64,000 bases of DNA, from NCBI GenBank assembly GCA_966128725.1, contig CBHYLN010000004.1, positions 1 to 64,000 of the forward strand, written 5' to 3'. This DNA is from JAFDZV01 sp966128725 (lineage in GTDB: Bacteria; Bacteroidota; Ignavibacteria; OLB7). Shown in pieces: positions 42,578 to 50,972 of this stretch (positions within the stretch are counted from its first letter, which is position 1; the number at the start of each line of letters is the position of its first letter). The position numbers were made by a program, and so were the translations under genes. The notes beneath the pieces are model-generated. The model was not told where the DNA came from. It made no database searches and worked only from the letters and a program-made list of their open reading frames with translations.

Positions 42578-44288
42578 TATCCCCCTCCGAGACGGTATTT
42601 GGGTTCTTCGATTCGTTGGTTGCGGCCGCCGCGGTCATTGCCACTTCCTCCTCATCCGACGGGTAGTGATACGCATCGGTGGTGACTACCGGCTGGTAGT
42701 CGAAGTTGAAGGTTGGCGGTGGCGAGGACGTCTTCCATTCCAGACCATCGGCATTCCACGGGTTGTCGCCGGCATCCTTGCCGTACTTCAACGACCACAG
42801 CAGGTAAATCAGCGGCACCAGGAAGCCCACCCCAAGAACGGCGGCGCCGCCGGTGGAGAGGATGTTGTACACCTGGAACTCGGCCGGGTACACGTGGTAC
42901 CGGCGTGGCATGCCAAGGTAGCCGGCGATGAACTGCGGGAAGAACGTCAGGTTGAACCCGATGAACACCAGCAGCGCCGAGAAACGGCCCCAGCCTTCCG
43001 GATACATCTTGCCGGTCATCTTGGGCCACCAGAAGTGCAGGCCGCCCAGATAGGCCATCACCGTACCGCCCACCATCACGTAGTGGAAGTGAGCAACGAT
43101 GAAGTAGGTATCGTGAATGTGCGGGTCAACGCCCAGCGACGCGCAGAACAGACCGGTAAGGCCGCCTACGAGGAACAGGCCGATGAAGCCCATCGCGTAC
43201 ATCATCGGCGTGCTGTACGATATGTGCCCCTTGTACATGGTGGCCGCCCAGTTGAACACCTTCACCGCCGAGGGCACCGCCACCAGATAGGTGAACAGCG
43301 AGAACACGATGCCGGCATACGCCGACTGCCCCGACACGTACATGTGATGGCCCCACACAAGGAAGCCGATCACCGCGATGCCGATACTGGAGAAGGCAAC
43401 GAACTTGTAGCCGAAGATGTGGCGTCGCGAGAACGCGGTCACCAGCTCGCTCATCACGGCCATGCCAGGCAGGATCATGATGTACACGGCCGGATGCGAG
43501 TAGAACCAGAAGATGTGCTGGAACAACACCGGGTCACCGCCCAGCCGTGGATCGAAGATGCCCAGGCCCAGGCCGCGCTCCAGCGCGATCATCACGATGC
43601 CGATTGCCACCACCGGGGTGCCGAGCACCATGATGAGGCTGGCTGCGTAGTTCGACCACACGAACAGCGGCAGACGGAACCAGGTAAGCCCCGGCGCGCG
43701 CATCTTGTGAATCGTGACGATGAAGTTCAATCCCGTAAGGATCGACGAGAAGCCGGTAATGAAGATGCCGACGCCGGTAAGCATCACGTACGAGTTAGAG
43801 TACGTGGAACTGTACGGCGTGTAGAATGTCCAGCCGGTGTCAACGCCGCCAAGCACCATTGCCGTGATCGCCAGCGATGCGCCCACCACGTAGATGTACC
43901 AGCTAAGCAGGTTGATGCGCGGGAAGGCCAGATCGCGGGCGCCGATCATGATCGGCACGAGGAAGTTGCCCAGTGTTGCCGGGATCGACGGAATCAGGAA
44001 GAAGAACACCATCATCACGCCGTGCGTGGTAAAGACCTTGTTATAGGTCTCCGAGGTGAACGTATCACCCTGAGGCGTGATCAGCTCCGTGCGAATCATG
44101 CCCGCGAACGCCCCGCCGATCATGAAGAAGATCGAGATCGAGATCAGGTACAGGATCGCAATGCGCTTGTGATCCTTCGTCAGCAGCCACGACTTGATGC
44201 CGTAATCGGCATTCAGGTAGTTGGTACGAAACGCCCCGGAGATCGCCTCCGTTACCGACGGGCGCTGATAGGTCGTAGTCGTTTCCAT
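42570..44288 (-). CDS. coxA/ctaD: cytochrome c oxidase subunit I, A2-type haem-copper oxidase
   Basis: This 572-residue protein is the catalytic oxygen-reducing and proton-pumping subunit. It has twelve or more helices. FTTHGVMMVFFFLIPSIPAT carries a haem a ligand, HIFWFYSHPAVYIMILPG contains the CuB/His-Tyr region, VWGHHMYVSG provides two CuB histidines, and FIVAHFHYVMVGGTVMAYLG holds the haem ligands. The motif YSHPAV instead of GHPEV marks the A2 subtype, in which the D-channel ends in Tyr-Ser rather than Glu. It starts with ATG three bases after subunit II. The C-terminal tail is hydrophilic. Confidence 0.97.
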   Translation of the reverse strand: METTTTYQRPSVTEAISGAFRTNYLNADYGIKSWLLTKDHKRIAILYLISISIFFMIGGAFAGMIRTELITPQGDTFTSETYNKVFTTHGVMMVFFFLIPSIPATLGNFLVPIMIGARDLAFPRINLLSWYIYVVGASLAITAMVLGGVDTGWTFYTPYSSTYSNSYVMLTGVGIFITGFSSILTGLNFIVTIHKMRAPGLTWFRLPLFVWSNYAASLIMVLGTPVVAIGIVMIALERGLGLGIFDPRLGGDPVLFQHIFWFYSHPAVYIMILPGMAVMSELVTAFSRRHIFGYKFVAFSSIGIAVIGFLVWGHHMYVSGQSAYAGIVFSLFTYLVAVPSAVKVFNWAATMYKGHISYSTPMMYAMGFIGLFLVGGLTGLFCASLGVDPHIHDTYFIVAHFHYVMVGGTVMAYLGGLHFWWPKMTGKMYPEGWGRFSALLVFIGFNLTFFPQFIAGYLGMPRRYHVYPAEFQVYNILSTGGAAVLGVGFLVPLIYLLWSLKYGKDAGDNPWNADGLEWKTSSPPPTFNFDYQPVVTTDAYHYPSDEEEVAMTAAAATNESKNPNTVSEGDNV

Positions 44289-44291
44289 GGA

Positions 44292-45356
44292 TTATTTCTT
44301 CCCCGACGTTTCGTTCGCATGGTGCGCGGGCTCCGCCGTCGCTTGGGTTGCGGCGGCAGCTTGGCGGGCCGGGGGCGGGGCGGGGGCCGGGGGGCGGGGG
44401 GCCGCGCCGGCATCAGTGCCGCCAAGCGACTTGATGTAGGAGACGAGCTGCAGAACGTCGTCCTCGCTGATGCGACCCTCGTACACTGGCATTACCGGAC
44501 CATAACCGGCAACCAACTTGGCACCCGCACGCAGAATCGACTCGCGGATGTACTGCTCATCGGCCACCACCTTCTCGCCCGATGCCAGAGCCACGGTCTT
44601 TCCGAACAGGCCCTTCAAAATCGGTGCTCGTGTGGCATCGCCGTCAACATGGCAGCTTGCGCAGCCCTGATCGGCAAAGATCTTCTCGCCACCGCTGGCC
44701 ATCGTCTGGCCAAGCGTTCCGGCGTTGGCGCCACCGCTTGCCAGCCATGCCTCGTAATCCTTCGGCTCCATCACCACCACGCGACCGATCATCCCGGAGT
44801 GCTTGGTACCGCAGTACTCGGCACAGAACAGGTGGTATACGCCGGGCTTGGTGGCCTGGAACCACATCTGCGAATATCGGCCTGGCACCACGTCCTGCTT
44901 CACACGGAAGGCCGGAACGTAGAAGCTGTGGAGCACGTCCTGCGAGATCATCGTAAGACGAATCGGCACGCCGGTGGGCACGTGCATCTCGTTGATCTCG
45001 CGCGGGCCGCTTGGATGCTGGATCTTCCACATCCACTGCTTGCCGGTAACGTACATATCAACGGCATTCGCCGGCGGACGCGCGATCGTGAAGTAGACGC
45101 TCACGCTCCAGAAGAAGATCACCAGCACGATCACCAGCGGTACCCCGATCCACAAGGCCTCGATCTTCGGGCTCTCGGCAAGCGGCCGGCTACGGTCAAC
45201 CTTCTTTCCTTCACGGTACTTGATCGCAATGATCATTACCGCCAGCGAGATCGCCACGGTAAAGAACGCTGTGATCGCGACGATGAAGTAGTAGAGATCA
45301 TCGACCGGACCGGCAAATGTGGATGCCTGTTCAGGGAGAAATGGAAAATTCCACAT
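44292..45356 (-). CDS. coxB/ctaC: cytochrome c oxidase subunit II with fused cytochrome c domain (caa3)
   Basis: This 354-residue protein takes electrons from quinol:cytochrome c reductase. Two membrane helices (FIVAITAFFTVAISLAVMII and VPLVIVLVIFFWSVSVYFTI) precede the CuA domain, whose ligands are in FCAEYCGTKHSGMIG. A cytochrome c domain follows with haem motif CASCH and the distal Met in GYGPVMPVYEGRISED. The tail (about 40 residues) is rich in Ala and Pro. The start ATG has AAGGA nine bases upstream. The fused haem makes this a caa3 rather than aa3 enzyme, able to receive electrons directly from alternative complex III. It is preceded by sco. Confidence 0.97.
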   Translation of the reverse strand: MWNFPFLPEQASTFAGPVDDLYYFIVAITAFFTVAISLAVMIIAIKYREGKKVDRSRPLAESPKIEALWIGVPLVIVLVIFFWSVSVYFTIARPPANAVDMYVTGKQWMWKIQHPSGPREINEMHVPTGVPIRLTMISQDVLHSFYVPAFRVKQDVVPGRYSQMWFQATKPGVYHLFCAEYCGTKHSGMIGRVVVMEPKDYEAWLASGGANAGTLGQTMASGGEKIFADQGCASCHVDGDATRAPILKGLFGKTVALASGEKVVADEQYIRESILRAGAKLVAGYGPVMPVYEGRISEDDVLQLVSYIKSLGGTDAGAAPRPPAPAPPPARQAAAATQATAEPAHHANETSGKK

Positions 45357-45439
45357 CGGTAATGTTCCTTCATCTATGTGGCCACGCGCTGCGGGCCACT
45401 GTGCGGCACGAAATTCTTCGTCCGGTGCGCGGAGGACTT

Positions 45440-46309
45440 CTACGCCACCGCCTGAGTCTGCTTCAGTTTCCGATCGCGCTTGCGCATTCTGTACCAGAAC
45501 GTGCCCAGCGCCATCAGAAACATTCCACCCGCGATACGAAGCGTGGTCATCACGGCAAAGCCGTATTTGCCAGTCTCCGGATCGTAATGGAAGCAGAGCA
45601 ACAACACTTTTTCAACCAACGAGCCGATCTTCTCATCCGAGGCGTCCATCAGCCCAAATCGGAGATCCTTCGGCGAGAACTCCACACCATAGAAATAGCG
45701 GGAGACTTTTCCAGCAGGGGTCAGCAGCATGATGCCACCGGCATGCGCATACTGATTTGAGCCCTGATCGTACACGTACCGGAATCCTACCGACTGCGCC
45801 ACCGCATCAATCGCGGGCTGCTCGCCGGTGAGGAAGTGCCATCCCTTCTCGGCGCCGGCGTGACCATAGGCCCGCACGTAACTCGCCTTCTTCTTGGCCG
45901 CGACTTCCGGCGTCTCGGTTGGGTCGATGCTGATCGTCACGATGTCGAAATCCTCGGCCGGCTCGAACGGCACTACTCGCAACGCCTTCACCACACCGTT
46001 CATCACCTCGTTGCAGAGCATCGGGCACCGGTAGTAGGCCAGGATCAGGATCACCGGGCGCTGGCTTATCAACTGCCCCAGGCGAACGGGGTTGCCGGCT
46101 TCATCGCGGAACTCCACGTCCATCGGCACCTGCGCGTTCAATCGCTGATCGATACCAACCTGATTGACAACCTGCGCACTGCGATCAACCCGAGGCTGCA
46201 ACTTGTTCGGCTGCGCCATCGCACTGCCGCCGGCAACAACCGCGGCAATCGCCAGCGCCCATCCAAGGCTCGCGTGGCCGCGCACTCTCTTCGGCAAATT
46301 CCACATCAT
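45440..46309 (-). CDS. sco: Sco-type copper chaperone for oxidase CuA assembly
   Basis: This 289-residue SCO1/SenC-family protein has a thioredoxin fold and delivers copper to subunit II. It has an N-terminal signal or anchor (LGWALAIAAVVAGGSAMAQ), the copper-binding YYRCPMLCNEV (two Cys), and a distal His in QYAHAGGIMLL. A second hydrophobic helix near the C-terminus (TLRIAGGMFLMALGTFWYRM) anchors it on the outer face of the inner membrane. Start: ATG at 46309 lies six bases after GAGG; an in-frame TTG upstream is not needed. It is located between actX and the oxidase genes. Confidence 0.95.
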   Translation of the reverse strand: MMWNLPKRVRGHASLGWALAIAAVVAGGSAMAQPNKLQPRVDRSAQVVNQVGIDQRLNAQVPMDVEFRDEAGNPVRLGQLISQRPVILILAYYRCPMLCNEVMNGVVKALRVVPFEPAEDFDIVTISIDPTETPEVAAKKKASYVRAYGHAGAEKGWHFLTGEQPAIDAVAQSVGFRYVYDQGSNQYAHAGGIMLLTPAGKVSRYFYGVEFSPKDLRFGLMDASDEKIGSLVEKVLLLCFHYDPETGKYGFAVMTTLRIAGGMFLMALGTFWYRMRKRDRKLKQTQAVA

Positions 46310-46447
46310 GAACATCCTCAATCAACCAAACGCAAGGGTATCAGCAATCACATCATCATCACAACCATCGTTGGCGGTCACCGCCAGGCATGCGCTTCAT
46401 CGCGCATGAAATCCGTGCCCGGTGCCGGGGAAGCCCGGCCGGGACAA

Positions 46448-46963
46448 TCAATGCGTCTTTGCCGTATCGGCGGGAGCCGGGGTCGCGGCCGCAGGAGCGG
46501 CCGGCTTGGCGGTGTCCGCTGCTGGGGCCGTTGCATTTGCAACAGCCGCTGCGGGCTTGGCGGCGCCAACGCCACGCTCGGCCACAACATCGATCGCGGT
46601 TTCCACAGGCATGCGAACCACACCGGCGCCGCGGTCAACCCACGCATATCCGTTCAGTACCGAATCCTCGTGCTGGCGCATGGTGGCCAGATCCTCGTAT
46701 TCGGTGCTCTTGTGGATGTTGGAGTACTGCAGGCGCGGTTCCGGCGGAAGCGCCTTGGTATCCACGACCGGCGAGATAGCGCCCTGGTCCTTGGCGGCGG
46801 CACGCTCGTCCATGATGTTGAAGTACAACAGCATCAACGCCATACCGACCAAGAGGGAACCGAACAGGACAACAACCGTAATGAGCACGGCACGGACATT
46901 GATGTGCCCGCGTTCTTCCTCGCGGCTCATCTCCATGCTGGGACTAGTTGATGAATGACTCAC
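46448..46963 (-). CDS. small membrane protein encoded between actF and sco (ActX), unknown role
   Basis: From a GTG at 46963 the protein has 171 residues. That start has AGGGG eight bases upstream, and it leaves 14 bases after actF. One membrane helix (AVLITVVVLFGSLLVGMALM) is followed by a periplasmic region. The conserved patch is HEDSVLNGYAWVDRGAGVVR and MPVETAIDVVAERG. The last 40 residues are Ala/Pro/Thr-rich. I recognise the patch from similar genes in act/cox clusters of other phyla, but know of no assigned function. It may be an assembly factor or an extra subunit of complex III or of the supercomplex. Confidence 0.75.
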   Translation of the reverse strand: MSHSSTSPSMEMSREEERGHINVRAVLITVVVLFGSLLVGMALMLLYFNIMDERAAAKDQGAISPVVDTKALPPEPRLQYSNIHKSTEYEDLATMRQHEDSVLNGYAWVDRGAGVVRMPVETAIDVVAERGVGAAKPAAAVANATAPAADTAKPAAPAAATPAPADTAKTH

Positions 46964-46977
46964 TGTGTATTCCCCTC

Positions 46978-48159
46978 TCAATGATGTTCGGCATGCTGAA
47001 CCAGAAACGGCGTGTTAACCGGGAGCATCGTGGTACGCCCCTTCAACTGCTGCAGGAAGAAGTAAAGCCACAGACCACCAACACCAAGCGGCGCGGCGAT
47101 ATCGAACGGCGAGATCTGGATGTGATCATGATGGAACGACGGCACTATCTGCCAGATTAGTTCAATCACGCGCATCACGATGATGAATAGCGCCACTCGA
47201 CGAAGCGCCTTCGGGTTCTTCTTCACCCGGCGCATCAACAGCAGCACGAACGGGACGAAGAAGTGGAACGTGAAGAGCACCGCCGGGAAGATGCGCCAAT
47301 CGCTGTACAGGCGGCTGGTGTACCAGGTGGCTTCCTCACCAAGGTTGGCGCCCCAGATGATGATCAACTGCGACAGCGACACGTACGCCCACAGCATTGT
47401 GCAGGCCAGCATGAAGTTGCCGAGATCGTGGAAGTACACCGGGCGGAGCTTTTCGGCGAACTTGGCGTTCATGCCCATCAACGCCACCAGCATCGCGACC
47501 ATGAACGAGAAGGTTGCCAGCCCCTGGCCAACAATGAAGATCACACCGTAGATGGTGGATGCCCAGTGCGGCTCGAGCGACATTACCCAGTCCATCACGG
47601 CAAACGTGACGGTGATGAAGAAGAAGACGATGCCCAAACCGCTCAGGTTCTGAAGGCGCGGCGTTACGTAGTGAGCGCCGGCAACCTCCAGGCGACGGCT
47701 CATGCGGCGCAGCACCGTGGAGAACAGGATCCAGCCCGCGAAGGAGATGCCCGCACGCACGTCGAAGAACGTCGGGTTCAGGTATGTGCTCTTGATCTGG
47801 AGAATCTTGTCGGCTGCAACCACGTCCGGATGCGACCACTCGTACAGGCTATGCAGCCCAAGCGCGAGCGGAATGAAGAGAATCAGCATCAATGGCAGAG
47901 TCTTGATGGCTGACTCAAGCATCCGACGGATCGAGAAGCCCCACGGACCGCCCACCAGATTGTGCAACATGAACAGGAAGAGCGATCCCAGCGGGATGCT
48001 GATCACGAACATGTAGCCGATTAGGTACGAGCGGAAGAACTGCTCGGTATCGGTTACCGCGGCGAGCACCAATCCAGCACAACCAACAACCGCGCCGATC
48101 AACGCGAACTGCTGAATCTTGTTGAGCCGAGGGCGTATTGTTTCGATCTGCTCGTTCAT
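46978..48159 (-). CDS. actF: alternative complex III subunit ActF (quinol:cytochrome c oxidoreductase)
   Basis: This is a 393-residue integral membrane protein of about ten helices. It is the second large quinone-site subunit of alternative complex III, distantly related to ActC/NrfD. Seen stretches are YLIGYMFVISIPLGSLFLFM, AVMDWVMSLEPHWASTIYGV and LSQLIIIWGANLGEEATWYT. Its ATG overlaps the actE stop by four bases (ATGA), which suggests translational coupling. The C-terminus ends in a His-rich stretch. ActF works with ActC and probably in proton movement. Confidence 0.95.
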   Translation of the reverse strand: MNEQIETIRPRLNKIQQFALIGAVVGCAGLVLAAVTDTEQFFRSYLIGYMFVISIPLGSLFLFMLHNLVGGPWGFSIRRMLESAIKTLPLMLILFIPLALGLHSLYEWSHPDVVAADKILQIKSTYLNPTFFDVRAGISFAGWILFSTVLRRMSRRLEVAGAHYVTPRLQNLSGLGIVFFFITVTFAVMDWVMSLEPHWASTIYGVIFIVGQGLATFSFMVAMLVALMGMNAKFAEKLRPVYFHDLGNFMLACTMLWAYVSLSQLIIIWGANLGEEATWYTSRLYSDWRIFPAVLFTFHFFVPFVLLLMRRVKKNPKALRRVALFIIVMRVIELIWQIVPSFHHDHIQISPFDIAAPLGVGGLWLYFFLQQLKGRTTMLPVNTPFLVQHAEHH

Positions 48160-48866
48160 TGTCCAGAACCTTGGATCTTATTGCGTTCCTGAGGAGGCAC
48201 ATCCTGCAGTGTGGCGTGCTGGCTCAACTGCAGCGCACGGATGTAGGCTACGATTGCCCACCGATCCTCCGGCACCACGCGCGAGGCGTAGCTGTACATA
48301 CGGCCAAAGCCGTTGGTAATCACATCGTAGAAGTAGCCGTCGGGCATCGCGCGAAGGCGATCGCTGTGATACGTCTGCGGCTTCGGGAATCCGCGCTGCA
48401 CGATCATACCGTCACCGTTGCCAAGGCGACCGTGGCATGGCGAGCAGTAAATGTTGAATCGATCCTGACCGCGCAGGATCAACGCGCGGTTCACGGGGAT
48501 CGGGATGCTCCCGTTCTTGTCGTAGGTGCCTCCGTCGGCCGCCAGGCGACTTGCATAGGCATCGGCCGAATCACCCGGCACGGTCACCGTGCCCAGGCGC
48601 CCGCCCGTTGCCTCGGCAAACGAGCTGTTCCGATTGGTCCACACCGGGTTGCGCGCCACTGTCCCCTTGATATAGGGACGGGCCGACTGGCTGTCGGGAT
48701 AGAACTCGCTTCCGCGCAGCGACTTCATGCGGGGCTGGTCGTACATCTCCACGCGGCAGCCGGCCACGAACGAGAGTGAGACAAGCGCCGCCAGCATCGC
48801 CCCGGAGCGCAAGGCCCGGCCGGCACGCCCGGTGCTGAATCCAGCGAAGAAGGTAGACACGTTCAC
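48156..48866 (-). CDS. actE: alternative complex III monohaem cytochrome c subunit ActE
   Basis: The 236-residue protein starts with GTG, with AAGGA seven bases upstream. A hydrophobic segment ends in SFVAGC, a lipobox, so the cytochrome is anchored by lipid. A single haem motif CSPCH (in FNIYCSPCHGRLGNGDG) is followed by a distal Met in RMYSYASR or MPDGYFYD. ActE receives electrons from ActA/ActB and passes them on to the oxidase. It overlaps actF by four bases. In alternative complex III the ActE cytochrome is found in the periplasmic portion. Confidence 0.94.
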   Translation of the reverse strand: MNVSTFFAGFSTGRAGRALRSGAMLAALVSLSFVAGCRVEMYDQPRMKSLRGSEFYPDSQSARPYIKGTVARNPVWTNRNSSFAEATGGRLGTVTVPGDSADAYASRLAADGGTYDKNGSIPIPVNRALILRGQDRFNIYCSPCHGRLGNGDGMIVQRGFPKPQTYHSDRLRAMPDGYFYDVITNGFGRMYSYASRVVPEDRWAIVAYIRALQLSQHATLQDVPPQERNKIQGSGQ

Positions 48867-48980
48867 GATCGCATCCTTGTATTCGTCGGAGCGGGGCGCT
48901 TTGCCACGCCCACGGACTCATGGAAAAACATCGTTGTTACGCCGAAGCGGGTCGGCGTGCTGCATCCGGGAAGTCCGCGC

Positions 48981-49529
48981 TTAGTGCGGAACCTCGCCGA
49001 TGAAGGCCGGATTGAAGCTGGCCAGCAGGGCACGCGTGCGTTCGGCATCGAACTTCGGATCGGCGGCCTCAACACAGAGAAAGAAGCGGTCGATCGAGGC
49101 ACGCTCGAAGCGGTCAACGTTGAACACCGGATGGTATGGCGTTGGCAGCTTGTTCAGGGCGATCATGCCGAACACCGCCGTCAGGCCCGCGAAGAGCACG
49201 GTAAGCTCGAAGGTGATCGGGATGAACACCGGCCAGGAGAAATCCGGACGGCCACCCACGTTCATCGGGTAGAACTCCGTGGAGATATAGGCCTGAAGCC
49301 CCATCCCGGAGAAGCACCCAATGAAACCCATCACAAGGATCAACAGCGCCAGATACGGTCCCTTCTTGGGCATGGCCTCTTCCACCGCTTCCACGGGGAA
49401 CGGCATGTAGGCATCGTACTTCTGGTACCCGTCCTTCTGCACGCGCTGGGCCGCGGCGGCGAGATCCTCGGGGGTCTCGAACTCCGCCATCAGTCCATAT
49501 ATCGGGGTTGCTGGAGTATTCTGTTCCAT
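48981..49529 (-). CDS. actD: alternative complex III subunit ActD (DUF3341)
   Basis: The 182-residue protein has two membrane helices, ALLILVMGFIGCFSGMGLQA and FIPITFELTVLFAGLTAVFG, and a soluble N-terminal domain. YGLMAEFETPEDLAAAAQRV and YDAYMPFPVEAVEEAM are the DUF3341 signature of ActD. It is a structural subunit of alternative complex III between ActC and ActE genes. The neighbouring gaps are 60 and 114 bases. The ATG at 49529 is unambiguous. Confidence 0.94.
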   Translation of the reverse strand: MEQNTPATPIYGLMAEFETPEDLAAAAQRVQKDGYQKYDAYMPFPVEAVEEAMPKKGPYLALLILVMGFIGCFSGMGLQAYISTEFYPMNVGGRPDFSWPVFIPITFELTVLFAGLTAVFGMIALNKLPTPYHPVFNVDRFERASIDRFFLCVEAADPKFDAERTRALLASFNPAFIGEVPH

Positions 49530-49589
49530 AGCTGAGTGTTCCGATGTGGCCCCGATCCAACGGGGCCGATGACCGGATCAGAGTTCCAC

Positions 49590-50972
49590 TTAGTGATGTT
49601 CGTGCTTCAACTCGTGCGACAGCTCGCTGATTTCAGCGATCGAGATCACCGGTACGAAGCGCACGAAGAGCAGGAAGAGCAGAAGGAAGAAGCCCATCGT
49701 GCCGAAGAACATGCCGAAGTCCCAGATGGTGGGCACATACGTGTCCCACGACGACGGCAGGAAGTCGCGATAGAGGCTTGTGACGATGATCACGAAGCGC
49801 TCCAGCCACATGCCAACGTTTACAACGATCGACACCAGGAAGAGCACCACCACGTTGCGGCGGGCACGACGGAACCACAGCACCTGCGGGATCACGATGT
49901 TGCACGCGATCAGCGCCCAGTAGCTCCAGGCCATCGGGCCGGTTGTGCGGTTGATGAACATCCCCATTTCGTGCGGGTTGGCGCTGTACCAGGCCGTGAA
50001 GGCTTCCAGGCCGTAGCCGTAGCCAACCACCAGACCCATCGCCAGCATCACCTTCGCCATGTTGTTCAAGTGGCGCGCGGTAATGAAGCCTTCAAGGTCG
50101 TACGCCTTGCGAAGCGGGATACAGAGCGTAAGCACCATCGCGAAGCCGGAGTAGATGGCGCCGGCCACGAAGTATGGCGGGAAGATCGTGGTATGCCAGC
50201 CCGGGATCAGCGACTCGGCGAAGTCGAACGACACGATCGTATGCACCGAGAGCACCAGCGGCGTGGACAGACCCGCCAACACGATGTAGGCGATGCGGTA
50301 CCGGCGCCAATGTTGTGCCGAGCCGCGCCAGCCCAACGCCAGCAGACCGTAGATGCGGCGCGCGATCGGCTTGACAGCCTTGTCGCGCAGAACCGCGAGG
50401 TCAGGGATCAGCCCCACGAACCAGAAGAGCGAGGAGATCGTCGCGTATGTCGAGATAGCGAACACGTCCCACAACAGCGGGCTGCGGAACTGCTGCTGGA
50501 TGCCCATCGCGTTCGGGAACGGGAACAGCCAGTAGTCAAGCCATGGTCGTCCGGTATGCAACAGCGGGTACAGGCCCGCGCACATCACCGCGAAGATGGT
50601 CATCGCCTCGGCGAAGCGATTGATCGATGTACGCCAGTTCTGCTTCAGAAGCAGCAGAATGGCCGAGATCAGGGTTCCGGCGTGGCCGATACCGATCCAC
50701 CAAACGAAGTTGATGATATCGAAGGCCCAGCTTACCGGTTGGTTGTTTCCCCAGACTCCAACGCCGGTGAACAGAAGGTTCACGATGGACACAACCATCC
50801 AGCAGGTGAGACCGGAGGCAATACCGAACCCGACCAGCCAGCCCTTGCGGAGCTTGTGATTCAGCGAGAGATCGCTGATCTTCTGCGTGATCGAATCATA
50901 GGTAAAACCGGGTGCAAGCACCGGCGGATTGGGCATTATCCCCTCAGCGTCAGGCGATTGCAAACGCTTCAT
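49590..50972 (-). CDS. actC: alternative complex III quinol-binding subunit ActC (NrfD-like)
   Basis: A 460-residue membrane protein with about ten helices of the NrfD/PsrC type. It holds the quinol oxidation site of the complex. Matching stretches: NFVWWIGIGHAGTLISAILL, FADE-like SFDFAESLIPGWHTTIFPPY, and YGYGLEAFTAWYSANPHEMG. The conserved His in GIGHAGT is near the presumed quinone site. The start ATG shares one base with the actB stop (TGATG), so translation is coupled. Electrons leave it via the iron-sulfur subunit ActB. Confidence 0.96.
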   Translation of the reverse strand: MKRLQSPDAEGIMPNPPVLAPGFTYDSITQKISDLSLNHKLRKGWLVGFGIASGLTCWMVVSIVNLLFTGVGVWGNNQPVSWAFDIINFVWWIGIGHAGTLISAILLLLKQNWRTSINRFAEAMTIFAVMCAGLYPLLHTGRPWLDYWLFPFPNAMGIQQQFRSPLLWDVFAISTYATISSLFWFVGLIPDLAVLRDKAVKPIARRIYGLLALGWRGSAQHWRRYRIAYIVLAGLSTPLVLSVHTIVSFDFAESLIPGWHTTIFPPYFVAGAIYSGFAMVLTLCIPLRKAYDLEGFITARHLNNMAKVMLAMGLVVGYGYGLEAFTAWYSANPHEMGMFINRTTGPMAWSYWALIACNIVIPQVLWFRRARRNVVVLFLVSIVVNVGMWLERFVIIVTSLYRDFLPSSWDTYVPTIWDFGMFFGTMGFFLLLFLLFVRFVPVISIAEISELSHELKHEHH

